Origin: Bradyrhizobium agreste
GTDB taxonomy: Bacteria; Pseudomonadota; Alphaproteobacteria; Rhizobiales; Xanthobacteraceae
Direction of reading: 5' to 3'
DNA: 64,000 nucleotides
NCBI RefSeq assembly: GCF_016031625.1
Contig: NZ_JACCHP010000017.1
Location: 158,397 to 222,396, forward strand
Part shown: piece after piece, positions 42,351-51,230 of the stretch
How the letters are laid out: every line of letters starts with the position of its first letter
How positions within the stretch are numbered: position 1 is the stretch's first letter
Translations under genes and position numbers: made by a program
The notes under the pieces: model-generated
Databases searched by the model: none
The model's input: the letters and a program-made list of their open reading frames with translations, nothing else
What the model was told of the DNA's origin: nothing

Positions 42351-42631
42351 AGCCTTCTGCAGGTTTGGTCTGAGGCCAGCGCGCCTGGGGTCGATATTCG
42401 CCCAGGCGGGGGCGCTGGCCCTCGGCAGCGTCTCAACGCAATCGCGGTTTGCGCAATCCGCAACTCTGCGTCGAGAGAGGCGCATCGCCGCAGCTTTCGG
42501 CTGCTGACTTCCGACGTTACGGCCTTTTCGTGGCATTTGCCTCAAATCGCGCACGTGCTTTCCGGTTGAAATGCCTGGTAACGTTGACTACGCAGGACCT
42601 CGATGCCTCGTAGTCTTAGGAGCCCCGCGGC

Positions 42632-43360
42632 GTGCCTCAGGACAAGACCGGCGACCCCCGACAACAGGCGGGTCACAAACTATCGGTCCTGCGCAAGCAC
42701 CCGATCTTCGCGGATCTGGAGCCGGAGGCGCTGGATCAGCTCTGCCGCTACGCCAAGCACACCACCGTCAAGCGTGGCGCGACGATCGCCGCCAAGGGCG
42801 ATCCCGGCAACAATCTGTTCGCGGTGATCGCGGGGACGGTCAAGATTTCCTCCTCCTCGCCTGATGGACGGAACGCGATCCTCAATCTGATCGGCCCGGG
42901 AGAAATCTTCGGCGAGATCGCCGTGCTCGACGGCGCTCCCAGGTCGGCGGATGCGACCGCCAATACCAATTGCGAACTCTACGTCATCGATCGCCGGGAC
43001 TTCCTGCCGTTCGTGAAGAGCCAGCCGGCGCTGGCGATGAAGTTCATCGAGCTGTTGTGCGCGCGTCTGCGCTGGACCAGTCAGCAGGTCGAGCAGGTGA
43101 TCCTGCAGAATCTGCCGGGCCGGCTTGCCAGTGCACTGCTCGGTCTCACCGAAGAGCGCAAGCTGGATTCCGGCAGCGGCACGCTCGCCATCACGCAGCA
43201 GGAGATCAGCGAGATGGTCGGGATGACGCGCGAGAGCATCAACAAGCAATTGCGCGCCTGGGCCGGCCGCAACTGGGTCCGCCTCGAGCACGGCGCCATC
43301 GTCGTGCTGGATACGGACGCGCTGCGCGAGCTCGCCGAGAGCGGCCTCGACGGCGAGTGA
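42632..43360 (+). CDS. Crp/Fnr family transcriptional regulator
   Basis: 242 residues. Effector domain (about 20-140) with GATIAAKGDPGNNLFAVIAGTVKI and IGPGEIFGEIAVLDGAPRSADATA, resembling cAMP-type binding pockets (GEIAVLDGAPRSA). Helix-turn-helix ITQQEISEMVGMTRESINKQLRAW. No N-terminal cysteine cluster, so it is not FNR-like. GTG start at 42632. It does not share the FNR E-xx-SR recognition helix, so it should read a different site. Next gene on the same strand after the FNR-like regulator. Confidence 0.88.
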   Translation: MPQDKTGDPRQQAGHKLSVLRKHPIFADLEPEALDQLCRYAKHTTVKRGATIAAKGDPGNNLFAVIAGTVKISSSSPDGRNAILNLIGPGEIFGEIAVLDGAPRSADATANTNCELYVIDRRDFLPFVKSQPALAMKFIELLCARLRWTSQQVEQVILQNLPGRLASALLGLTEERKLDSGSGTLAITQQEISEMVGMTRESINKQLRAWAGRNWVRLEHGAIVVLDTDALRELAESGLDGE

Positions 43361-43370
43361 CGGCGTCGGC

Positions 43371-43490
43371 CTAATTGTCGATGATGGCGACCGCGCGGGT
43401 CCAGCCCTGCGGAGGCGCGCTCGATCTTCACCGGGACGCACGAGATCGTGAATCCGGTCGATGGCCGAGGCGTCAAGTCACGGGCCAGCG
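43371..43490 (-). pseudogene. 3' remnant of a cyclase-like gene (frameshifted)
   Basis: On the minus strand one frame reads LTPRPSTGFTISCVPVKIERASAG, and after a one-base frame change in the GCAGGGCTGG run the next reads WTRAVAIIDN followed by a stop at 43371. Together they resemble the C-terminal end of a cyclase/kynurenine-formamidase-like protein. The remaining 5' part is absent. Only the tail is visible, so the family assignment is tentative. Confidence 0.4.
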
Positions 43491-43538
43491 ACGTCGAGCC
43501 AGCCCGCCCTACCCACCATAGTGCGAATTGCGCCAGAA

Positions 43539-43569
43539 ATCGATCGATGCAAGTCTTGCATCGATCGAT
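43539..43569. promoter_or_regulatory. 31-bp perfect palindrome upstream of the TRAP operon, probable operator
   Basis: Arms ATCGATCGATGCAAG and CTTGCATCGATCGAT with one central base. It lies 149 bp upstream of dctP, in 43491-43717, which has no gene. Symmetry of this length suggests a dimeric repressor site (GntR-, LacI- or IclR-type). No regulator gene for it is adjacent. Confidence 0.6.
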
Positions 43570-43717
43570 GCCGGATTTGGCTTGGACAGAGAATGCCGCC
43601 CGCCCTACGGACGACATTGGCGCTTGACTTCACACCTGAAGCGGAGCGACCCAAGGCGGCCTGCAGCCGGGCCGACAACGATACAATCAATCCGATCAAC
43701 CCAGGAGGAAAGCCCAA

Positions 43718-44689
43718 ATGAAGACGCTCACCGGTATCATCACAGCCGTTGCACTGGCGGTCTCAGCACCCCTGGCCACCGCACGCGATTTCCGCTCCGC
43801 CGACGTTCACCCCGCCGATTATCCGACCGTCGAGGCGGTCAAGTTCATGGGCAAGCAGCTGGCGGCGGCGAGCGGCGGCAAGCTCGGCGTGAAGGTGTTT
43901 CCGAACGGGGCCCTGGGCTCGGAGAAGGACACGATCGAGCAACTCAAGATCGGCGCGCTCGACATGATGCGGATCAATGCATCGCCGCTGAACAATTTCG
44001 TGCCCGAGACCATCGCCCTGTGCCTGCCCTTCGTCTTCCGGGATACGCAGCACATGCGCACCGTGCTCGACGGTCCGATCGGCGATGAGATCCTGGCGGC
44101 CATGGAGCCCGCGGGCCTGGTGGGCCTTGCCTATTACGACAGCGGCGCGCGCTCGATCTACACCGTCAAGGCACCGGTCAAATCGCTTGCCGATCTGAAG
44201 GGCCTGAAGATCCGCGTCCAGCAATCCGACCTGTGGGTCGGCATGATCCAGAGCCTCGGCGCCAACCCGACGCCGATGCCGTATGGCGAGGTCTACACCG
44301 CGCTCAAGACCGGCCTCGTGGACGCTGCCGAGAACAACTGGCCGTCCTACGAATCCTCCCGGCATTTCGAGGCCGCCAAGTTCTACAACATCACCGAGCA
44401 CTCCCTCGCGCCCGAAGTTCTCGTGATCTCGAAAAAGGTCTGGGACACGCTGAGCAAGGAGGACCAGGCGATGGTCCGCAAGGCAGCCAAGGAATCGGTG
44501 CCCGTCATGCGCAAGCTCTGGGACGAGCGTGAGCAGGCCGCCCGCAAGACGGTCGAAGCCGCCGGCGTTCAGGTCGTCACGATCGCCAACAAGGCGGAGT
44601 TCGTCGATGCAATGAAGCCGGTCTACCAGAAGTTCGCCGGCGACGAGAAGCTGCAGAGCCTCGTCAAGCGCATCCAGGACACGAAGTAA
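43718..44689 (+). CDS. dctP: TRAP transporter substrate-binding protein DctP
   Basis: 323 residues with a signal peptide (MKTLTGIITAVALAVSAPLATA). DctP family landmarks: PNGALGSEKDTIEQLKIGALDMM, DLKGLKIRVQQSDLWVGM with the conserved arginine that holds the ligand carboxylate, and PYGEVYTALKTGLVDAAENNWPSYES. The last block resembles binding proteins for sugar acids such as glucuronate/galacturonate, but the ligand needs testing. An AGGAGG-type site (CCCAGGAGGAAAGCCCAA) lies before the start. First gene of a four-gene operon with DctQ, DctM and an SDR. Confidence 0.92.
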   Translation: MKTLTGIITAVALAVSAPLATARDFRSADVHPADYPTVEAVKFMGKQLAAASGGKLGVKVFPNGALGSEKDTIEQLKIGALDMMRINASPLNNFVPETIALCLPFVFRDTQHMRTVLDGPIGDEILAAMEPAGLVGLAYYDSGARSIYTVKAPVKSLADLKGLKIRVQQSDLWVGMIQSLGANPTPMPYGEVYTALKTGLVDAAENNWPSYESSRHFEAAKFYNITEHSLAPEVLVISKKVWDTLSKEDQAMVRKAAKESVPVMRKLWDEREQAARKTVEAAGVQVVTIANKAEFVDAMKPVYQKFAGDEKLQSLVKRIQDTK

Positions 44690-44705
44690 GACATTCGGGG
44701 ACCGG

Positions 44706-44735
44706 GTCCGGCGTCGCCGCGAGGCGGCACCGGAC
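44706..44735. promoter_or_regulatory. hairpin between dctP and dctQ
   Basis: GTCCGG (44706) pairs with CCGGAC (ending 44735), and the interior GTCGCC/GGCGGC is mostly paired around GCGA. Located just before the dctQ ribosome site. Such hairpins often stabilise the binding-protein transcript or attenuate the downstream genes. Confidence 0.45.
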
Positions 44736-44753
44736 ACCTCAGGAGGCGCGGCC

Positions 44754-45305
44754 ATGACAGACCCACACATCGCAAGTCACGAGCAGGGCGCCGTAGCGGC
44801 ACGCCCGTCCACGGGCTTGCTGTCGCGGGTCAATGCCCCCATCGCGCGCCTTGGCATGTACCTGTCGGTGAGCGGCCTGCTCGTCATCGTCGCCATCGTC
44901 TTCTACCAGGTGTTCGGACGGTACGTGCTCAACTCCAGCCCGACCTGGACGGAGAATTTGGCGCTGGTCCTGATCCTCTACGTCACGCTGATCGGCGCCG
45001 CCGTCGGCGTACGCGATGCCGGGCATATCGGCATGGACAGCCTGCTGGTCATGCTCCCCGATCACGCGCGGGAGAAGATCGAGATCGTGATCCACGTTCT
45101 GGTCGCCGTGTTCGGCCTCGCCATGGCCTATAACGGCTGGATCCTCGGCGCGTCGGTCGGCACCGTGAAGATCCCCAATCTCGGCCTGCCCGAGGTGATC
45201 CGCTACGTGCCGCTGATCGCCTCCGGCATCCTGATCGTTTCGTTTTCCATCGAGCACATCATTGCTCTCCTGCGCGGCGAAGAGGTCGTCCCGTCATGGA
45301 ACTGA
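44754..45305 (+). CDS. dctQ: TRAP transporter small permease DctQ
   Basis: 183 residues, four membrane helices (MYLSVSGLLVIVAIVFYQVF, ALVLILYVTLIGAAVGV, IVIHVLVAVFGLAMAYNGWI, YVPLIASGILIVSFSIEHII). The RYVLNSSPTWTENLA motif and GIMDSLL-like loop (HIGMDSLLVMLPDHAREKIE) are typical of DctQ. Starts after AGGAGG, and its 3' end overlaps dctM by ten bases. Small inner-membrane subunit of the TRAP transporter. Confidence 0.92.
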   Translation: MTDPHIASHEQGAVAARPSTGLLSRVNAPIARLGMYLSVSGLLVIVAIVFYQVFGRYVLNSSPTWTENLALVLILYVTLIGAAVGVRDAGHIGMDSLLVMLPDHAREKIEIVIHVLVAVFGLAMAYNGWILGASVGTVKIPNLGLPEVIRYVPLIASGILIVSFSIEHIIALLRGEEVVPSWN

Positions 45306-46588
45306 TCATCCTCGGCGCCACCTTCTTCGGCTTTCTGATCCTCGGCGTACCGGTCGCCTTCGCGATCGGCCTGTCGGCCATCTGCACCATTCTCTACGAA
45401 GGCCTGCCAGTCGCCGTCATCTTCCAGCAGATGATGTCGGGGATGAACATCTTCTCCTTCCTCGCCATCCCGTTCTTTGTCTTCAGCGGCGAGCTGATGC
45501 TGCATGGCGGCGTCGCCGACAAGATCGTGCAGCTCGCCAAGAACCTCGTCGGGCACATCCGCGGCGGGCTCGGCATGTCGAACGTGGTTGCCTGCACGCT
45601 GTTCGGCGGCGTCTCGGGCTCGCCCGTCGCCGACGTGTCGGCGATGGGCGCGGTGATGATCCCGATGATGAAGAAGGAGGGGTTCGACACCGACTACGCC
45701 GTCAACGTCACCACCCACGCCTCGCTCGTGGGCGCCTTGATGCCGACCAGCCATAACATGATCATCTATGCGCTGGCGGCCGGCGGCAAGGTCTCGATCG
45801 GCGCGCTGATCGCCGCCGGTCTGCTGCCGGCGCTGGTGCTGATGATCTGCATGCTGGTTGCCGCCTACGCGGTCGCGGTGAAGCGCGGCTATCCCGCCGG
45901 CAAGTTCCCGGGCTGGGCCGAGGTGGTTCGTTCGCTGGCAGCCGCGTTGCCGGGGCTTTTGATCGTCGGCATCATCCTGGCCGGCATCCTGTCCGGCGTC
46001 TTCACGGCAACCGAATCGGCGGCCATCGCCGTCACCTACACGATCCTGCTGACCTTCCTCATCTACCGCAGCATGACCTGGGGCAACTTCCTGCGCGCCG
46101 CCGCCAAGGCGGTGAAGACGACGGGAGTGGTGCTGCTGCTGATCGGCGTCTCCACCATGTTCCAGTACCTGATGGGACTTTACGAGGTGGCGGATCTCGC
46201 CGGCGCGATGATGAGCAAGGTGTCGACGCAGCCCTGGGTGATCTTCCTGCTCATCAACGTCATTCTGTTCGTGCTCGGCACGTTCATGGACATGGCGGCG
46301 ACCATCCTGATCTGCACCCCGATCTTCCTGCCGATCGCGATGAAGGCGGGCATGGACCCGGTGCAGTTCGGCATGCTGATGCTGATCAATTGCGCCCTCG
46401 GGCTCAACACGCCGCCGGTCGGAACGACGCAATTCGTCGGCTGCGCCATCGGCGGCATCTCGGTCGGCGCGGTGATGCGCACCATCCTGCCGTTCTATGC
46501 CGCGCTGATCGCGGCACTGATGTTCGTGACCTACGTCCCTGCATTCTCGCTGTGGCTGCCGCGCCTCCTGATGGGCTACAAGGGCTAG
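45296..46588 (+). CDS. dctM: TRAP transporter large permease DctM
   Basis: 430 residues with about 12 hydrophobic segments. DctM family blocks: FSFLAIPFFVFSGELM, GGLGMSNVVACTLFGGVSGSPVADVSAMG, and GTFMDMAATILICTPIFLPI near the C-terminus. ATG 45296 overlaps dctQ by ten bases. Na+-coupled large membrane subunit that works with DctP and DctQ. Confidence 0.94.
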   Translation: MELIILGATFFGFLILGVPVAFAIGLSAICTILYEGLPVAVIFQQMMSGMNIFSFLAIPFFVFSGELMLHGGVADKIVQLAKNLVGHIRGGLGMSNVVACTLFGGVSGSPVADVSAMGAVMIPMMKKEGFDTDYAVNVTTHASLVGALMPTSHNMIIYALAAGGKVSIGALIAAGLLPALVLMICMLVAAYAVAVKRGYPAGKFPGWAEVVRSLAAALPGLLIVGIILAGILSGVFTATESAAIAVTYTILLTFLIYRSMTWGNFLRAAAKAVKTTGVVLLLIGVSTMFQYLMGLYEVADLAGAMMSKVSTQPWVIFLLINVILFVLGTFMDMAATILICTPIFLPIAMKAGMDPVQFGMLMLINCALGLNTPPVGTTQFVGCAIGGISVGAVMRTILPFYAALIAALMFVTYVPAFSLWLPRLLMGYKG

Positions 46589-46610
46589 CAGCACCAGGGA
46601 GACATCGTCA

Positions 46611-47417
46611 GTGACGGATTATCGCAAGCTGTTCGATCTCACCGGCAAGACCGCGCTCGTTCTCGGCGCTGCATCCGGCATCGGCAGGTCGTCGGCCGAA
46701 GCGCTTGCGGATCTCGGCGCCCGGGTCGTCTGCGCCGATCGCGCGCTCGACGCAGCGGAGGCGACCGCCGCCGGCATTCGCGACAAGGGCGGTTGGGCGG
46801 AAGCAGCCGGCTGCGACGCCGCAAGCGCCGCGGACGTCAACGCACTCGCGAAAACCGTGATGCAGAAGTTTCCGCGGCTCGACATCGCGGTGACGACGCC
46901 TGGGCTCAACATCCGCAAGACCATCCTCGACTACACCGAGGAGGATCTCGACCGCGTCCTCAACCTCAACGTCAAGGGCACGGTCTTTTTCTTCCAGGCC
47001 TTCGGCCGCATCATGGTCGCGCAGAAGGGCGGCAGCATCATCGCCTGCTCCTCGGTCCGCGCGGTGACCATCGAGCCCGGTCTCGGCGTCTACGGCTCGA
47101 CCAAGGCGGCGATCGGCCTCTTGGTGAAGGGCTTTGCCTCCGAGGTCGGCCATGCCGGCGTGCGCGTCAACGCGATCGCCCCGAGCATCGCCGAGACCGC
47201 GCTGACCGGCCCGTTCAAGCAGCGCCCCGACATCTACAATCTCTACGCCGGCCACACCGTGTTCAACCGCTGGAGCAGCGCCGACGAGGTCGCAACCGCG
47301 GTCGCCTATCTCGCCTCGGATGCCGCGAGCTATGTCAGCGGCAGCACGCTGTTCGTCGACGGCGGCTGGACCGCCGTCGACGGCCCGCCGACCGGCCTCA
47401 CCCAGTTGCATAAGTAG
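46611..47417 (+). CDS. short-chain dehydrogenase/reductase of the TRAP operon
   Basis: 268 residues. Cofactor motif LGAASGIGRSSAEALADLG, catalytic tyrosine-lysine in YGSTKAAIG, and the C-terminal segment YVSGSTLFVDGGW. The ADRAL dipeptide after beta-2 suggests NAD preference. GTG start with AGGGAG upstream. Last gene of the TRAP operon, 22 bp after dctM, so it likely oxidises the imported substrate (a sugar acid or polyol is plausible). Confidence 0.88.
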   Translation: MTDYRKLFDLTGKTALVLGAASGIGRSSAEALADLGARVVCADRALDAAEATAAGIRDKGGWAEAAGCDAASAADVNALAKTVMQKFPRLDIAVTTPGLNIRKTILDYTEEDLDRVLNLNVKGTVFFFQAFGRIMVAQKGGSIIACSSVRAVTIEPGLGVYGSTKAAIGLLVKGFASEVGHAGVRVNAIAPSIAETALTGPFKQRPDIYNLYAGHTVFNRWSSADEVATAVAYLASDAASYVSGSTLFVDGGWTAVDGPPTGLTQLHK

Positions 47418-47579
47418 CACAGGCGCAGCTCGGGTTGCGCTTTCACCTAGTGCGGCTCACTGGCCGGCCTCCTTCGCAACCGCAGCAGGAAGCTCCGGCG
47501 CGCAGTTTGAGCAAATCGCATGGGGCTTGCCGGATAAATGCGCTCGGCTGGCCGGTATTTTGGTGTTACGAACTGGGAC

Positions 47580-49706
47580 ATGAACCAGCACGCCAAGATC
47601 GACACGAAGATCGAGATCCGCCATTCGACCTGTCCGCATGATTGCCCCTCGGCCTGCGCCCTCGATGTCGAGGTGGTCGAAGGCCGCAGCATCGGCCGCG
47701 TCCGCGGTTCGAAGAAGCAGACCTACACCGCCGGCGTCGTCTGCGCCAAGGTCGCCCGCTATGCCGAGCGCATCCATCATCCCGGGCGGCTGATCTATCC
47801 GCTGCGCCGCACCGGGCCCAAAGGTTCAGGGCAGTTCGCGCGGATCTCCTGGGACGAGGCGCTGGACGAAATCGGCCACCGGTTCAACCAGGCGGAGCGC
47901 GAGTTCGGTGCGGAATCGATCTGGCCCTATTATTATGCGGGGACGATGGGGCTCGTGATGCGGGACGGGCTCAACCGCCTCACGCATGTGAAGAAATATT
48001 CTCGCTTCTATCAGACCATCTGCGCCAATGTCGCGCGCATCGGATTTGCGATCGGCACCGGCAAGATCGCCGGCGTCGATCCGCGCGAGATGGCGCTGTC
48101 CGACCTCGTCGTGATCTGGGGTACCAATCCCGTCAACACCCAGGTCAACGTGATGACGCACGCCTCGCGCGCCCGCAAGGAGCGCGGCGCGAGGATCGCG
48201 GCGGTCGACATCTACGACAACGACACCATGAAGCAGGCCGACATCAGGATCATCCTGCGCCCCGGCACCGACGGCGCCTTCGCCTGCGCCGTCATGCATG
48301 TCCTGTTCCGCGACGGCTATGCCGACCGCGCCTACATGGACAAGTACACCGACTGCCCGGCCGAGCTCGAGGCGCATCTGAAGACGCGCACGCCGGAATG
48401 GGCCTCGGCCATTTGCGGCGTCCCGGTGTCGGAGATCGAGGCCTTCGCCAAAGCCGTTGGCGAAACCAAGCGCACCTTCTTCCGCTTTGGCTACGGCTTT
48501 ACGCGCAGCCGCAACGGCGCGACGCAGATGCACGCCGCAAACTGCATCCCCGCGGTGACCGGCGCCTGGCAATATGAAGGCGGCGGCGCCTTCTTCAACA
48601 ATTACGCGCTGTGGCACTTCAACGAATCCATCATCGAAGGCCACGATGCGATTGACCCGAGCGTCCGCGCGCTCGACCAGTCCAAGATCGGCCGCATCCT
48701 CACCGGCGACGCCGAGGCCTTGCGCGGCAGGGGCCCGGTCAAGGCGCTGCTGATCCAGAACACCAATCCGATGACGGTGGCGCCGGAGCAGGCGCTGGTC
48801 GCCCAAGGCTTTGCGCGCGAGGATCTATTCGTGGCGGTGCACGAGCAGTTCATGACCGAGACGGCGCAGATGGCCGACATCGTGCTGCCGGCGACCATGT
48901 TCATGGAGCATGACGACCTCTATTACGGCGGCGGTCACCAGCACATCTCGGTCGGGCCGAAGCTGATCGACCCGCCGGGCGAATGCCGCTCCAACCACGA
49001 GGTGTTGCAGGCACTGGCGCCGCGGCTCGGCGCCCGGCATCCAGGCTTCGAGATGAGCCCGCGCGAATTGATCGACGCGACATTGAAGCTGAGCAATCAC
49101 GGCGACATCGCCGGCCTCGAGGCCGACATCTGGCGCGATCTGCAGCCGGATTTCCGCACCTCGCATTATCTCGACGGCTTCGCTCACGCCGACGGCAAGT
49201 TCCATTTCAAAGCCGATTGGGCGCATCCGCCGTTCGGCCAGATCATGGGCGACGTCGACAAGATGCCCGGTCTGCCGGATCATTGGGCGGTGATCGAGCA
49301 TGCCGACCAGGCCCATCCGTTCCGGCTCGCGACCAGCCCCTCGCGCAGCTTCCTCAACACCACCTTCAACGAGACGCCGTCCTCGCAGGCGCGCGAGGGC
49401 AGGGCCAGCGTGATGATCCACCCGCTCGACGCCGCCGCGCTCGGCATCGCCGATGGCGATGCGGTGACGCTCGGCAATGGCCGCGGCGAGGCCACGCTGA
49501 TCGCGAAGCTGTTCGAGGGCGTGCAGCGCGGCGTCCTGATCGCCGAATCCGTTCATCCCAACAGCAACCATATCGGCGGCCGCGGCATCAACATGCTGAC
49601 CGGCGCGGACGCCGTCGCACCGATCGGCGGCGCGGCGTTCCACGACAACAAGGTCTGGATCAGGAAGGCGGCCTCAGCTCAGGGCCCGCATTCCTTGACG
49701 CCGTAA
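47580..49706 (+). CDS. molybdopterin oxidoreductase (DMSO reductase/formate dehydrogenase superfamily)
   Basis: 708 residues from ATG 47580 (the frame opens upstream to 47538). N-terminal [4Fe-4S] site STCPHDCPSACALDVEV with a fourth cysteine in GVVCAKV, then molybdopterin guanine dinucleotide-binding blocks (LVVIWGTNPVNTQVNV, LIQNTNPMTVAPEQAL, MADIVLPATMFMEHDDLYYGGGHQ) and the C-terminal dinucleotide-binding domain (RASVMIHPLDAAALGIADGDAVTLGNG). No Tat signal, so it is cytoplasmic. A cysteine in YQTICANVARIG is a candidate molybdenum ligand. Usual for thiosulfate/formate-like or uncharacterised reductases; substrate unknown. Its 3' end overlaps the convergent pseudo-caspase gene by 28 bases. 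Confidence 0.88.
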   Translation: MNQHAKIDTKIEIRHSTCPHDCPSACALDVEVVEGRSIGRVRGSKKQTYTAGVVCAKVARYAERIHHPGRLIYPLRRTGPKGSGQFARISWDEALDEIGHRFNQAEREFGAESIWPYYYAGTMGLVMRDGLNRLTHVKKYSRFYQTICANVARIGFAIGTGKIAGVDPREMALSDLVVIWGTNPVNTQVNVMTHASRARKERGARIAAVDIYDNDTMKQADIRIILRPGTDGAFACAVMHVLFRDGYADRAYMDKYTDCPAELEAHLKTRTPEWASAICGVPVSEIEAFAKAVGETKRTFFRFGYGFTRSRNGATQMHAANCIPAVTGAWQYEGGGAFFNNYALWHFNESIIEGHDAIDPSVRALDQSKIGRILTGDAEALRGRGPVKALLIQNTNPMTVAPEQALVAQGFAREDLFVAVHEQFMTETAQMADIVLPATMFMEHDDLYYGGGHQHISVGPKLIDPPGECRSNHEVLQALAPRLGARHPGFEMSPRELIDATLKLSNHGDIAGLEADIWRDLQPDFRTSHYLDGFAHADGKFHFKADWAHPPFGQIMGDVDKMPGLPDHWAVIEHADQAHPFRLATSPSRSFLNTTFNETPSSQAREGRASVMIHPLDAAALGIADGDAVTLGNGRGEATLIAKLFEGVQRGVLIAESVHPNSNHIGGRGINMLTGADAVAPIGGAAFHDNKVWIRKAASAQGPHSLTP

Positions 49707-51064
49707 CTTACGAATTCTTTCGCAATGTTCGGGTTCATCGCCTTCGCCTGCGCGATGTCGGCGGCGCCGTCGCCGCCGCTTCTGCGCGCGGCGATGCCGC
49801 GGCCGAACAGCGAGGATGAGGAGCGGGGGTTGCGCTGGATCGCGTCGGTATAATCCTTGATCGCCTCGGCATTGCGTCCGAGCTTGAGGTTGACGAGCCC
49901 GCGGCTGTCGAGCGCGTCGCTCAAGCCCGGGTTGATCTGGAGCGCCAGATTGCAGTCGGCGAGCGCGCCTTGCAGGTCGCCGGTCGCAGCCCGGGTCCAG
50001 CAACGGTTATTCAAGGCTTCCGCGTCTCTGGGCGCGCGGCGGAGCACCGCGTCGAAATCCTGCATCGCGAGCGCATAGGCGCGCTTGATCGCGTAGACCT
50101 GGCCGCGCTTGTAGCGCGAGGTGACATCGTTTGCGTTGGCCGTGATCTTGCGGCTGAGATCGGCGATGACGGGATCTCGTGCCAGCTCGTCCGTATTCGG
50201 GGCGGGCTCCGCCTGGGGCACCTCGCAGACCGGCTTCTGCGGCTCGACTGTCTGCGGCTCCGGCTTGGTCGGAGCCGCATCGTCCCGCGGCCGCGCCGCC
50301 GTGCCTGCGAACGAGAAGTCCGTCGTCAGCGAGGAAGATAGCCAGGGAACCTGCTCGCGCTTGGTGGCGGCAACGACGCCGTTCTTGGTGTTGGTCAGGG
50401 CCTGGTCGGCGCTGATGTTCGGTGCGCGCATTTCGCGCAGCAGTTCGGCGACGAACAGGCTGCGATCGCTCTTGCCACTCGCCGTGACCGCGCCGAGTGC
50501 AGCGGAGTAGAGCACCAGCGTATTGCTCGGTGCGATCGCCGGCGCCAGGCCGGCCGAATAGCGGCGGAAGCGCCGCTCGAACGGGTTGCGGCGGGAGGCG
50601 TCGATCAGCGCGATCTTGATCGCGGCACCGCGCGTGTTCATCTCGGCGAGGATGGTGTCGAGGCTGAAGCCGTCGCGCGAGACGTCCGGCTCGGTCCAGA
50701 TCTGGGCGTCGACCGGCAGCAGATAGGTCTGACGGTTGGACTGGATGGCAAAGCCGTCGAAGAAGATCAGCGCTACCGTGCCGCGCTCGATGCGGTCGTA
50801 GAAGCGGCCCAGCACCTGCCGCATGGCATCGCCGGTGATATTGCTCTGCCTGTCGACGACAAAGCCGCTGCGCTTCAATTCGTCGGCCATGTCTTGGGCA
50901 TCATTGGCGACCTCGCTGAGGACGAACTCATTGTCGGGATATTTCGCGTTGCCGATCACCAGCGCGATTCGTGCGGCGTCGGCCGCATGGCATGCGGCGC
51001 CGCCGCTCAGCACGACCAGTCCTGCCAGCAGCAACATCAATGCGGCGCGCATGAAATGGCTCAT
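49679..51064 (-). CDS. caspase-fold protein lacking catalytic residues, with C-terminal TPR repeats
   Basis: 461 residues with a signal peptide (MSHFMRAALMLLLAGLVVLS, cleavage after CHA). Caspase (peptidase C14) fold about residues 31-250: ARIALVIGNAKYPDNEF, ALIFFDGFAIQ, QTYLLPVDAQ, IALIDASRRNPF. At the two catalytic positions, GHG is GFA (Phe105 replaces His) and DACR is DASR (Ser157 replaces Cys), so both dyad residues are missing. The linker is Pro/Glu-rich (about 255-290). Three TPR repeats (about 305-450) include ALNNRCWTRAATGDLQGALADCN and ALDSRGLVNLKLGRNAEAIKDY. Probably a periplasmic scaffold or pseudoprotease. Confidence 0.85.
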   Translation of the reverse strand: MSHFMRAALMLLLAGLVVLSGGAACHAADAARIALVIGNAKYPDNEFVLSEVANDAQDMADELKRSGFVVDRQSNITGDAMRQVLGRFYDRIERGTVALIFFDGFAIQSNRQTYLLPVDAQIWTEPDVSRDGFSLDTILAEMNTRGAAIKIALIDASRRNPFERRFRRYSAGLAPAIAPSNTLVLYSAALGAVTASGKSDRSLFVAELLREMRAPNISADQALTNTKNGVVAATKREQVPWLSSSLTTDFSFAGTAARPRDDAAPTKPEPQTVEPQKPVCEVPQAEPAPNTDELARDPVIADLSRKITANANDVTSRYKRGQVYAIKRAYALAMQDFDAVLRRAPRDAEALNNRCWTRAATGDLQGALADCNLALQINPGLSDALDSRGLVNLKLGRNAEAIKDYTDAIQRNPRSSSSLFGRGIAARRSGGDGAADIAQAKAMNPNIAKEFVSYGVKECGP

Positions 51065-51230
51065 CGGTGCTCAAATCTCCGGTCAGGATAACGCGCGCAA
51101 GCCCCAATTCAATCGCGAAGCGAAGTTGCGCCCACGCGCTATGCTGACGCGACCTCGCAGATTGCCCTTGCGCGCGCGGCCCGAGCTGCCGCAAATGGCT
51201 GCAAAACGGGACCAAGCAAGCGAGCATGCC

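Noticed and set aside
45203..46594. 463-codon minus-strand frame rich in His, Asp and Arg
   Set aside because: Mirror frame of dctM; composition typical of the antisense of a membrane protein.
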